Shown here piece by piece: positions 50,057 through 58,660 of a stretch of DNA of 64,000 bases. The notes beneath the pieces are model-generated. The model was given only the letters and a program-made list of their open reading frames with translations, was not told the DNA's origin and did not search any database. Source of the stretch: JANJTB01 sp032027125 (GTDB lineage Bacteria > Bacteroidota > Ignavibacteria > Kapaibacteriales > UBA2268); the NCBI GenBank assembly GCA_032027125.1, contig JAVSMQ010000001.1:1507910-1571909 (forward strand). Reading direction: 5' to 3'. Both the position numbers and the translations under genes were made by a program. Each line of letters opens with the position of its first letter. The stretch's first letter is position 1.

Positions 50057-51289
50057 ATGAATACTAAAAAAACGATTGAGGAGAATAAATCAGCCAAAAC
50101 TCCTGCATATTTAATGATATTGATATTATTTGCAGGCTTATTTATATTTCAGGAAGTGCTTTTCAGGATAGTTTTTCCAATTCCGGAAGTCAGTAATTTT
50201 AACAGGATAGATTATTCTCCGGTATTTTTTGGAGATTCCGGGGCTGAATTAAAGTATCTGACAAATGCTTCGTTTATCTGGGCATCAGACCCTGACAAAG
50301 CCGAATCTCTTATTAGTTTGAACATATACGGTTTCCGTGGCAAAGATTTCCCTGCTAAACCTGACCCTGAAATTCCGAGAATAGTATTTATCGGAGACAG
50401 CTTTACTGAAGGTTTTCTTGCAGCAGACGACGAAACAATTCCTGCATCATTCGAAAAGCAATCAATATCCAAAGGTAAACAATTAGAAGTAATCAATTTA
50501 GGAATCGGCGGAACTGATTTTTCAAGTTATTTAAAGCTGCTTGGAGCCCAGATGCCGGTACTGAGTCCTGACCATGTTATAATAATAATGCACGGCAATG
50601 ATTTACCACCCAATCCATTCAAATCCGAATATTTTGACAAACCATTGGTTCCTGAATATAACAGCGTATGGATACCGAGAATTATAAACGTTTTATCAAA
50701 TTATTTCAGTGATAAATCTGTTGCTCAAAGGTGGCACAGTTCGCCGTTTATATTTTTTGCTGCTGCTCCGGCGCCGAGTAACCCCTGGTCCAATACCGAA
50801 AAAACAGGCAAATATGAATCAATGATAAGACCTGATATTGTGAAAGCAATGAAAGATGGCAGGTTTAACCCTTTTGCTTATGATGAATACTCTATGCTGC
50901 TGTCAAGATTGCCATTATCATTTAAAATAACCGAACATCTGAACGGTATTCAGAATTATATTGAGCAGTCAAGGAAAAAAGTATTTTTAGTGTATATACC
51001 TTCCAAGAACCAGACGCATGATTATTATATACCTTATGTTCAGGCATTTTCAATTGACCCGAAAGTTATCTCACTTACAGGTGAGGAATACCAATTGCAT
51101 GCAAAAATTATGGAAAAAAGCTGTAAATCGCTGGGAATACCATTTTTTGACTGTACTCCCTTCATCGTTGAACAGGAAAATAAGGGTAATCATCTGTATT
51201 GGGAGTATGACGCTCACATGAGACCAAAAGGATATGAACTTGTCGGCAGAGAAATTTACAATTGGTGGAAGAAAGCAAGAAACAGTTGA
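50057..51289 (+). CDS. SGNH/GDSL hydrolase with N-terminal membrane anchor
   Basis: A 410-residue protein. Residues 17-39 form one membrane helix; the rest is expected outside the inner membrane. The SGNH fold is clear: block I FIGDSFTEG with nucleophile S115, block II NLGIGGTD, block III MHGND, and a C-terminal DAHMRPKGY with catalytic D385 and H387. SGNH enzymes hydrolyse or transfer acyl esters. This arrangement, SGNH hydrolase beside carbamoyltransferase, DUF5989 and SxtJ, recurs in other bacteria, so it probably acts on the same product, for example as an O-acyl transferase or esterase. It is divergent from that operon. Confidence 0.88.
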   Translation: MNTKKTIEENKSAKTPAYLMILILFAGLFIFQEVLFRIVFPIPEVSNFNRIDYSPVFFGDSGAELKYLTNASFIWASDPDKAESLISLNIYGFRGKDFPAKPDPEIPRIVFIGDSFTEGFLAADDETIPASFEKQSISKGKQLEVINLGIGGTDFSSYLKLLGAQMPVLSPDHVIIIMHGNDLPPNPFKSEYFDKPLVPEYNSVWIPRIINVLSNYFSDKSVAQRWHSSPFIFFAAAPAPSNPWSNTEKTGKYESMIRPDIVKAMKDGRFNPFAYDEYSMLLSRLPLSFKITEHLNGIQNYIEQSRKKVFLVYIPSKNQTHDYYIPYVQAFSIDPKVISLTGEEYQLHAKIMEKSCKSLGIPFFDCTPFIVEQENKGNHLYWEYDAHMRPKGYELVGREIYNWWKKARNS

Positions 51290-51375
51290 TTTTTTAAATT
51301 CAAATAATTCAGGCTGTTATGCAGTCAATAATCAAAATGAAATAAGTTTTAAAAAGAAAATAAGAAGTGAAATAA

Positions 51376-53580
51376 ATGAAGAATAAATATATATGGTTAT
51401 CGGTCGGTGTAATTTTAGTACTCGGATTAATCTATTGGTTCTTTTTGAAAGACGATGATACTAAAAGTGCCTATATAGACAGCCTGCAGAAAACAGGAAT
51501 CAATGGCGATATTACTATCTCTTATCCATTGGAAAATTCTGTATTCCCTGCTGATATTGCCTCACCGACTTTTATCTGGGAGGATTCCGATTCCGATATG
51601 GATGAATGGATTGTTCTGATTCAGACTGAAGATAAAAATATATTTACTTCAGATTTTCTCAATGAGAATAAATGGAAACCTGACTCAACAGATTGGGAAA
51701 ATATTAAGAAATTATCTCTCGGGAAGGAAGCTGATGTTAGTGTGGTAAGTATCAACAGCCAGGAATCCGGCAAAATTTTCAACAGCGGCAAAATCAATAT
51801 TAAATTCTCACGGGATTCCGTATCAGCGCCGATATTTTTCAGAGCTGTGCCTCTTCCGTTTGGATTTGCTGTCGAGAATCTTTCAACAATCAGTTGGAGA
51901 CTGGGAAGTGTATCGAATTATATCCAGCCGAAAATCCTATTGACTAATTTTCCGGTTTGCGGTAACTGCCACTCTTTCTCAAAAGATGCGACAAAATTCA
52001 GTATGGATATTGATTACGCAAACGACAAAGGTTCGTATTTCATATCTCCTCTGACAAAGAATACTGACATTACTTTTGATAAGATTATTACTTGGAGCGA
52101 TTACAAACGTGAAGACGGCGAATTTACTTTCGGGCTGCTGTCACAAATTTCACCCGACGGAGAACATGTACTCAGTACTGTTAAAGACCGCTCTATATTT
52201 GTGAAAATTGACAGTCTGGATTATTCCCAGTTGTTCTTTCCGATAAAAGGAATAATCGGAACTTATGACACTAAAACAAAGAAATTCAGTTCTCTTCCGG
52301 GTGCTGATGACAAAAAGTTTTGCCAGAGCAATCCTATATGGAGCCCTGACGGAAAAAATGTACTGTTTACTAAAGCACCTGCGTACTATATCAAAGAAGC
52401 CGAACAATCGAAAGAAGCTATACTTCCGGTTGAGTTAGCCAAGGATTTTATTGACGGCACTCAGGATTACAAGTTCGATATTTATCAGGTGCCTTTCAAT
52501 GGTGGTAACGGCGGAGAATCGAAACCGCTTTTAGGTGCTTCAAATAACGGTATGAGCAACTTTTTCCCCAAATATTCCCCTGACGGCAAATGGATTGTAT
52601 TTTGTCAGGCTGAGAATTTCATGCTGCTCCAGCCCGATGCAAAACTCTATATAATGCCTGCTTCCGGCGGCAAACCGAGACTAATGAACTGCAATAATGC
52701 CGGAACAATGAACTCATGGCATTCATGGTCGCCAAACGGTAAATGGTTGATATTCAGTTCTAAAGCCAGAGGACCTTATACACAGCTTTACATCACTCAT
52801 ATTGATGAAAACGGCAATGACTCACCTGCCGTACTTCTTGAAAATCTGATGATAAGAAACAGGGCGGCAAACATACCCGAATTTGTGAATACAAAGTATG
52901 ATGATTTTGAGAATATTGTTGAAAAATTTATTGATAATGACAATTATGCAATTGCACGAGGAAATGAGAAAGTGAAGCTCGGGGATTTCAAGGGCGCTCT
53001 AATTGAACTTGACAAAGCTATTGCGCTCAATCCAAAAGATGAGATTGCCTATACCCGCCGCGGTGTTGTCAATTACGAACTTGGAAAACTGCCCCAGGCA
53101 ATTATGGATTTCAATAAAGTTATCGAACTGTCGCCGAACTCGTTTTTTGCTTATCATAACAGGGCGGCTTTAAAGGTCAAGACCGGTGATTTGCAGGGTG
53201 CTATAGCTGATTACGATATGGCAATAAAACTTAATCCAAAAAGTTCGGAGGAGTATTTCAGCCGCGGAGAAGCAAAATTTAATATGAATTCGTTTTTGGA
53301 GGCATTAAGCGATTTGGATATTGCAATTAAATTTAATCAGAAAAATGCACAGTTCTATCTCTTGAGGGCAAGTACATATTATAATCTCAAAGAATTCAAA
53401 AAGGCTTTAATTGATTTCGATGAGGCTGTTAAATTAAATTCGAATGACGCAAATTCATATTTCAAACGTGCGATTACAAAACTCCAGCTTGACATGAAGG
53501 ACGGAGCTTTGAAAGATTTGCAGGAAGCGGCGAGACTGGGTAATAAAGAAGCTGATGATTATATCAGGAAATTCTTTTAA
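51376..53580 (+). CDS. PD40 beta-propeller protein with CXXCH motif and C-terminal TPRs
   Basis: A 734-residue membrane-anchored protein: one helix at residues 6-23, then an Ig-like part (SYPLENSVFPADIASPTFIWE). FPVCGNCHSFS (residues 192-202) holds a CXXCH heme-binding site. WD40-like (TolB/PD40) repeats follow: SQISPDGEHVLS, NPIWSPDGKNVLFT, FPKYSPDGKWIVFC and HSWSPNGKWLIFSS. About six tetratricopeptide repeats span residues 540-734 (GALIELDKAIALNPKDEIAY and similar). It starts 87 bases after the SGNH hydrolase and is probably co-transcribed. A role in sensing or assembling envelope material is only inferred. A propeller with a c-type cytochrome motif and TPRs is an unusual combination. Confidence 0.82.
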   Translation: MKNKYIWLSVGVILVLGLIYWFFLKDDDTKSAYIDSLQKTGINGDITISYPLENSVFPADIASPTFIWEDSDSDMDEWIVLIQTEDKNIFTSDFLNENKWKPDSTDWENIKKLSLGKEADVSVVSINSQESGKIFNSGKINIKFSRDSVSAPIFFRAVPLPFGFAVENLSTISWRLGSVSNYIQPKILLTNFPVCGNCHSFSKDATKFSMDIDYANDKGSYFISPLTKNTDITFDKIITWSDYKREDGEFTFGLLSQISPDGEHVLSTVKDRSIFVKIDSLDYSQLFFPIKGIIGTYDTKTKKFSSLPGADDKKFCQSNPIWSPDGKNVLFTKAPAYYIKEAEQSKEAILPVELAKDFIDGTQDYKFDIYQVPFNGGNGGESKPLLGASNNGMSNFFPKYSPDGKWIVFCQAENFMLLQPDAKLYIMPASGGKPRLMNCNNAGTMNSWHSWSPNGKWLIFSSKARGPYTQLYITHIDENGNDSPAVLLENLMIRNRAANIPEFVNTKYDDFENIVEKFIDNDNYAIARGNEKVKLGDFKGALIELDKAIALNPKDEIAYTRRGVVNYELGKLPQAIMDFNKVIELSPNSFFAYHNRAALKVKTGDLQGAIADYDMAIKLNPKSSEEYFSRGEAKFNMNSFLEALSDLDIAIKFNQKNAQFYLLRASTYYNLKEFKKALIDFDEAVKLNSNDANSYFKRAITKLQLDMKDGALKDLQEAARLGNKEADDYIRKFF

Positions 53581-53676
53581 ACTATTGGAGCGAAAATATT
53601 TCTCATAAACCTTCACTGAGAAAATCGGGATTCATTACCTGCTTTTTAAAAGAAGGTTTCTTACTTTCACCGTGTA
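53581..53676. other. Short spacer after the PD40-TPR gene
   Basis: AT-rich; TTCACTGAGAAAATCGGGAT and related short inverted matches do not form a convincing terminator. Nothing supported. Confidence 0.4.
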
Positions 53677-53814
53677 TTAAGAGACTGTTGAAAAAGTATT
53701 TTTTGTCACCCTGAGCAATCTCGAAGGGTCTTCTAAATAAGTATTCATGCGCTTGACATATTTCGACTTCGCTCAATATGACAGATTTTATTAGTTTATC
53801 AACAGACTCTTAAG
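53677..53814. mobile_element. 138 bp palindromic element (MITE-like) containing a GTCA/TGAC hairpin
   Basis: The left end TTAAGAGACTGTTGAAAAAG is matched, inverted, by the right end TTATCAACAGACTCTTAA. Inside lie GTCACCCTGAGCAATCTCGA AG and CTTCGCTCAATATGAC, the same hairpin type as at 12.3, 36.3, 37.0 and 49.7 kb. It has no coding capacity. Long inverted ends around a conserved core are typical of non-autonomous miniature elements. Confidence 0.6.
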
Positions 53815-54171
53815 ATGGTTGATACTATGATTATAGATAACACTAACTACATGCCCAAAGAACACCACTCATTAATATATTCAGAATCGCTGATTGAACT
53901 GATGACACTAATTCCACGGATTTATAATCAATTCAATCATTCAAATCGGATTAATCAATGATTCGGACATTATTCATTAATACTTATCTGTCCAGCATTG
54001 AATAACGGAGGATTAATCAGCAGGACTTTAGTATTAGATTTTACACCTCCAATCAAATATTCTGCTTAAATGACAACATAAATTTTGTTTTTTTTGAATA
54101 TATTTTTTTATTTCGTTAATTTTTTGTTAGTTCGCATTGAATTTATTTGGACTATTAATTTATTTATTGAA

Positions 54172-55716
54172 ATGAAAAAAACTGAAATATTGATTCTCGG
54201 CTCTGGTCTTGCAGGATGTATAGCTGCATTGGCTGCTGCAGACAAAGGTGCCGAAGTAACAATTGTAACAAAAACAAAAAACATTATTTCCGGTAATACC
54301 CCATGGGCTCAGGGTGGAATTATTTACAAAGGAATTCATGATTCTCCCGAAAAATTAAAACAGGATATATTGTCGGCAGGTGATGAATCATCCTGGGAAA
54401 AAGCAGTTGACCAGCTATGTAACGAAGGTCCTGAATTTGTTGAGAAATATTTATTCAAGAGATGTAATGTTGACTTTGATAAGTCGGATAAAGGCAATCT
54501 GCATCTTACAGCCGAAGGTGCACATTCTGAGCCGCGAATCATCCACTCAAAGGATAAGACAGGACTTTCTATTCATGAAGGAGTTTCACGTGAAGTCGAA
54601 AAGCATCCGAACATCAAGATACTCACTAATCACACAGTGGTGGATTTGCTGACGCTTTCCCACCACTCAGCCAATCCTCTTGACATTTATGAAAAGCCTG
54701 CATGTTTCGGTGCATATCTGATAAATAATGATGCCGGTAAAGTCTTTCCTGTACTTGCAAACGAAACAATACTTGCTCTCGGTGGGCTCGGGCAGATATA
54801 TCTTCATACAACCAATCCGCCCGAAGCTACCGGCGACGGTATTGCACTTGCATGGAGAGCGGGAGCCAGGTGCTTTAATCTTCAGTACATACAATTTCAC
54901 CCGACAACCTTTTATAACGAAAACGACCGCTTTCTGATATCCGAAGCCGTGCGGGGTGAGGGCGGCGTGCTGATTGACAAATCAGGCAAACCATTTATGG
55001 ATGACATTCACGAACTGGGTTCGCTGGCGCCGCGTGATATTGTGGCACGTGCCATTCATAAAACTATGCTCGAAACCGAACATCCCTGCGTATATCTTGA
55101 TATATCATTCAAAGATCCGGAATGGATTAAAAGCCGTTTTCCAACTATTTACAAACATTGTATAAACGGCGGTGTAGATATGACATCCGAGCCTATTCCA
55201 GTCGTTCCGTCGGCACATTATTCATGCGGCGGAGTCGGTGTAAGTCTAAAAGGCAGAACTTCACTGCAGAGGCTTTATGCGGCAGGAGAGGTCACTTGTA
55301 CCGGCGTTCACGGAGCTAACAGACTCGCATCAACATCTCTGCTTGAATCTATTGTCTGGGGTGCAAAAGCCGGTGAGGAAGCTGCCGAACACAACAGGAA
55401 GGATGCGTATTTCCCTCAACTGTTCCCTTGGGAGAGCAATGAAGAATATATAGACCCTGCTCTTATTAGACAGGATTGGCTGACAATCAAAAATACAATG
55501 TGGAATTATGTGGGATTAGTACGTACACGTCAGAGACTGTTAAGAGCAACAACAATTCTCCGACACTTACAGACTGAAGTTGAACAGTTTTATCAAAAAG
55601 CACGTATGACCAAAGAAATGATTCAGCTGCGTAACGGAGTACAGACTGCAATTGCTGTAACTTCTGCAACTTTGGAAACCAGAGTCAGCAGGGGTTCGCA
55701 TTATATTGAATTGTAG
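54172..55716 (+). CDS. nadB: L-aspartate oxidase
   Basis: NadB oxidises L-aspartate to iminoaspartate with FAD, the first step of de novo NAD synthesis, using oxygen or fumarate as acceptor. The 514-residue protein has the FAD-binding GSGLAGCIAAL (10-20), the PWAQGGI loop, AEGAHSEPRIIH, HTTNPPEATGDG, FHPTTFYNEN, EAVRGEGGVL with RDIVARA, and VPSAHYSCGGV with GVHGANRLASTSLLE, matching the fumarate-reductase-like fold. The ATG at 54172 (MKKTEILILG) is chosen over one at 54085, whose extra 29 residues are a hydrophobic AT-rich translation. NadA and NadC are not adjacent, so the pathway is dispersed. A hairpin terminator follows. Confidence 0.94.
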   Translation: MKKTEILILGSGLAGCIAALAAADKGAEVTIVTKTKNIISGNTPWAQGGIIYKGIHDSPEKLKQDILSAGDESSWEKAVDQLCNEGPEFVEKYLFKRCNVDFDKSDKGNLHLTAEGAHSEPRIIHSKDKTGLSIHEGVSREVEKHPNIKILTNHTVVDLLTLSHHSANPLDIYEKPACFGAYLINNDAGKVFPVLANETILALGGLGQIYLHTTNPPEATGDGIALAWRAGARCFNLQYIQFHPTTFYNENDRFLISEAVRGEGGVLIDKSGKPFMDDIHELGSLAPRDIVARAIHKTMLETEHPCVYLDISFKDPEWIKSRFPTIYKHCINGGVDMTSEPIPVVPSAHYSCGGVGVSLKGRTSLQRLYAAGEVTCTGVHGANRLASTSLLESIVWGAKAGEEAAEHNRKDAYFPQLFPWESNEEYIDPALIRQDWLTIKNTMWNYVGLVRTRQRLLRATTILRHLQTEVEQFYQKARMTKEMIQLRNGVQTAIAVTSATLETRVSRGSHYIEL

Positions 55717-55757
55717 CAGTATTTCAAATATTTCCGTTAATTCTGCAAAAATAAAAA

Positions 55758-55795
55758 TCCCGCTTTTTGAATAATTTCATTTTCAAAAAGCGGGA
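55758..55795. terminator. Bidirectional terminator between nadB and a small barrel gene
   Basis: TCCCGCTTTTTGA (55758-55770) pairs with TCAAAAAGCGGGA (55783-55795). T-runs follow on the minus strand and a weaker tail on the plus strand, so it can serve the two convergent genes. Confidence 0.88.
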
Positions 55796-55822
55796 CAAAA
55801 TCATAGAATCAAAAAAAGAAAC

Positions 55823-56374
55823 TTAGTTAAAATAAAATGAGGCACCTACTGCAGAAGTAAATAAATAGAGGTTATTTCTGCCTTGAGTATTTGAGTTTTG
55901 AGTTTCTGAATACATTGAATAACCTAATCCAATCTGTCCCCATACGGCAAAACTCTTTACAACGAAAGCATGACCGCCGAATGCAAAATTGATGTCAATT
56001 GCATTCGAGGTTTTCTCAGATGGTCCCGAACCTTCTTTCGGGTAACCGGTATAATTTAAACCAAGCTGCAGATAAGGACTGACATCACCGTGTGACAGGT
56101 AGTATGAGCCATGAAGCCCAATACCGATTGTAGTTCTAGATTCCGCGGCTGTACCAGTTTCTACGGAGTAACTTTCATTATTGAACAATATTCCAACACC
56201 AAATTCCATATTATTGGAAATTGTGTAGATAATCCCTGCCATGTTACTTGGTGATGCAAAACTTGCACTGATACCAAGTGTGTTTACAGGAAGTTGAGCA
56301 TAAGATTGTGTAGCAACAAAAAACACAACTGCTAATAATGAAGCCTGAAAAAGCTTTTTAATAGATTTACGCAT
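55823..56374 (-). CDS. Small outer-membrane beta-barrel protein
   Basis: A 183-residue exported protein: signal peptide to about residue 26 (SYAQ). The mature part has the alternating strand pattern of an eight-stranded OmpX/OmpW-type barrel (TIGIGLHGSYYLSHGDVSPY, SFAVWGQIGLGYSMYSET) and ends in GASFYFN. AAGGAG precedes the ATG. It appears monocistronic, convergent with nadB. Specific function unknown. Confidence 0.75.
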   Translation of the reverse strand: MRKSIKKLFQASLLAVVFFVATQSYAQLPVNTLGISASFASPSNMAGIIYTISNNMEFGVGILFNNESYSVETGTAAESRTTIGIGLHGSYYLSHGDVSPYLQLGLNYTGYPKEGSGPSEKTSNAIDINFAFGGHAFVVKSFAVWGQIGLGYSMYSETQNSNTQGRNNLYLFTSAVGASFYFN

Positions 56375-56504
56375 AAAAACTCCTTATATGTTAGTAATTG
56401 CAGAACATCTGCATATTTCAAAGACAAAAATAATAATTATTTTGTTAAATAAAAACATTAATATTATATTTTTAAAAAATATTTATTTGGTTTGTGAAAT
56501 TTTA

Positions 56505-58652
56505 TCATTTTACCTCACTTTCGACTCTGATATTGATAGTTCTGCAGTAGAATCTGCCTTCCGGAAAGTCGTTATCGTAAATCAGAATATCCTCTCCTAA
56601 GCCCTTAAATGTGCTGCCTGAATGTTTAAGTTCGTTAGACACCGTTGATGCTCTTCTTTCAGATAAACGTTTATTGTAATCAGCTTCGCCGGTACGGTCT
56701 GTATAACCGGTGATTTCGACCTTTGAATCGGTCTTTAGCCGGCTTTTAATAAAATTAATAATCTCTTTATTTGCTGAACTTACATCGGATTTATCAAAAT
56801 CAAAGAGTATTAGGCTGTAATTGTCAATCTGTTTATCTATTAATCCCTGCTCACGCTTCTTTTGAACTGTTATCTGTTCAATTTCAATAGTTCCGCTTTT
56901 TGAACGGGCTGATTGATTTTTTGTGTCAACGGCAGTCAAAACATAATTCAGCGGTTTGTCCAAAACAGGAATACTCTTTTGGTCATCTGCAATTATCCAA
57001 TCTGCATTTTGAAGCTTGTCCGAATCAAATTTGAATTGCTTAAGTAATTGTCCGTCCTGAGTGATTGTAATCTCCCAGTTTTTCAGTCCTGCTTCTGCAT
57101 TTACTTCAGGCTTGAACCTAATACCCGGAAGGCTTGTTGTACGTAATCTGAAACTTGCAAATACAGGTTTTGTAATTTCATAATTATCAGAAACAATTTC
57201 AACTCTTCGGTTTTCCTGTGCTTTTTCGGGGTCATTTATCGGTGTAGATGCTTTATCGGGTAAATTTCTTGATTTAACAGTGATTCTATCGGGATTGATT
57301 TTCCATACATTTACCAAATAATCCTTCACAGAATTTGCTCTTGTGAGCGACAAACCCTTGATATTATTTTCTGCTGCACCGTCGTTGCAGCCTGTGAGTG
57401 TTATTTTAGCTGTTGGGAAATCAGACATTCTTTTACCGGTAATATTCAGCAGATGTCTGTATGTATTTATTACATCAAGGTCATATAATGAGTCAACACT
57501 AAAGCCGAGGGTGCCGGCGGCATTTAATCCGAAATACCTGCTGTTAATATCCGAACTCAGAGAATCGAAAAACACATAATTGAGTAGCGGCTGTAGTCTG
57601 GCAGTTGAAAATTCCTCAATTATGAATTTCGGTTTGGCGACTTCCTTTAGGTCGGGCGTCAGACCAACTGCGGTAATGGATGCTTCAATTGAAAAAAACT
57701 TTGGAGTTATGACCGTATCAGTTCGGGACAGATAGGACATATCGGTAATAAAATCTTCGTCTTCGAGCGTTTCTTTCTCAACTTTTTCAATACCCTTTTT
57801 GAATTGTTTAACGGCAATGTTCTCAGATTCGATATAAACCGTATCAATCTTTTCAATGTTTTCTCTTTGTCTGATTTTATCTTTCTGAGGCATGGGTGAG
57901 TATTTCAACGCAAGACCTACTCTTAGAGAATGTACAATCCATCCTTTAACCGACGGGTCGTCAACAATGTCAGAAATTCCAAATACATAAAATAATTCGG
58001 GTTCTGCAATCAGTGATTTATTTTTATTAAGCGGTAAAGAGTATGATACTCCCAAAAGCGGAGCGAAATAAACAGATGCAGCTTTACTCAGTTCTCCGGA
58101 GAATTCATTCCTTGTACGGCTGAAACTGTCATCTCCATTCGAATCAAGAAAAGTACCGATATTTGAAGGTTTAATGATTTGTTCCTTTTGGGAATAATTC
58201 TTAGTGAGCAATGCTCCAATATGAAAGCCAACATTAATAAACAGGTTTTCAACGGGAGTAATTCTAATCGTCGGCTCAAACCCAAGTGAATTGAGTGTTG
58301 CATCAAATGTATGCTCAAACTCTCCGGCTGCAGGCTGACCGTTTACAATTATAGTAGTCGGTTCGATTACTGACAATAAACCGCTCATATTATAATAACT
58401 AAGCCGTCCTGCTATCGAATACATCTCATCAATCGGATGCTCATATAAAATGCCTAAAGTAAAACCTGTACCGCTGCCCTGTCTGTATCCAGGAGAGCAG
58501 CTCGGACAATCGGGTACTCTGCTGAAATCTGCGATGTGGGCATTTAAAGTGAAATTTCCGAAAACTCCATAACTGCTTCTTAAAGTGTCTTCAACGGCAT
58601 AAGCCGCAGAAGAATAAACTATAAATATTAAAAGAAGAAACAATAATCTCAT
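56505..58652 (-). CDS. Outer-membrane protein with two OmpA-like peptidoglycan-binding domains
   Basis: A 715-residue exported protein with a signal peptide (1-19). Residues 25-245 look like an outer-membrane barrel (RIGLGILYEHPIDEMYSIAGR-type strands). Near residues 400-490 lies a degenerate OmpA-like domain (ITLTGCNDGAAENN, LSLTRANSVKDYL, AQENRRVEIVS). The C-terminal domain (about 600-715) is canonical: LILFDFDKSDVSS, VEITGYTDRTGEADYN, LSERRASTVSNEL. It would tie the outer membrane to peptidoglycan. It starts eight bases after the giant T9SS protein gene, so both form an operon and may be a surface protein with its wall anchor or secretion partner. Confidence 0.85.
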   Translation of the reverse strand: MRLLFLLLIFIVYSSAAYAVEDTLRSSYGVFGNFTLNAHIADFSRVPDCPSCSPGYRQGSGTGFTLGILYEHPIDEMYSIAGRLSYYNMSGLLSVIEPTTIIVNGQPAAGEFEHTFDATLNSLGFEPTIRITPVENLFINVGFHIGALLTKNYSQKEQIIKPSNIGTFLDSNGDDSFSRTRNEFSGELSKAASVYFAPLLGVSYSLPLNKNKSLIAEPELFYVFGISDIVDDPSVKGWIVHSLRVGLALKYSPMPQKDKIRQRENIEKIDTVYIESENIAVKQFKKGIEKVEKETLEDEDFITDMSYLSRTDTVITPKFFSIEASITAVGLTPDLKEVAKPKFIIEEFSTARLQPLLNYVFFDSLSSDINSRYFGLNAAGTLGFSVDSLYDLDVINTYRHLLNITGKRMSDFPTAKITLTGCNDGAAENNIKGLSLTRANSVKDYLVNVWKINPDRITVKSRNLPDKASTPINDPEKAQENRRVEIVSDNYEITKPVFASFRLRTTSLPGIRFKPEVNAEAGLKNWEITITQDGQLLKQFKFDSDKLQNADWIIADDQKSIPVLDKPLNYVLTAVDTKNQSARSKSGTIEIEQITVQKKREQGLIDKQIDNYSLILFDFDKSDVSSANKEIINFIKSRLKTDSKVEITGYTDRTGEADYNKRLSERRASTVSNELKHSGSTFKGLGEDILIYDNDFPEGRFYCRTINIRVESEVK

Positions 58653-58660
58653 AAAAAACC

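Larger units (their letters stand above)
53581..54171. other. Intergenic region with a palindromic repeat
   Basis: About 590 bases. The 138 bp palindromic element at 53677-53814 is described separately. The remainder (53815-54171) is AT-rich with no ORF that could be supported; ATTTATTTATTGAA directly precedes the nadB ATG without a good ribosome-binding site. Confidence 0.5.

Noticed and set aside
54085..54171. Upstream ATG start for nadB
   Set aside because: The added 29 residues are hydrophobic and do not belong to NadB; the FAD-binding strand begins directly after the ATG at 54172.
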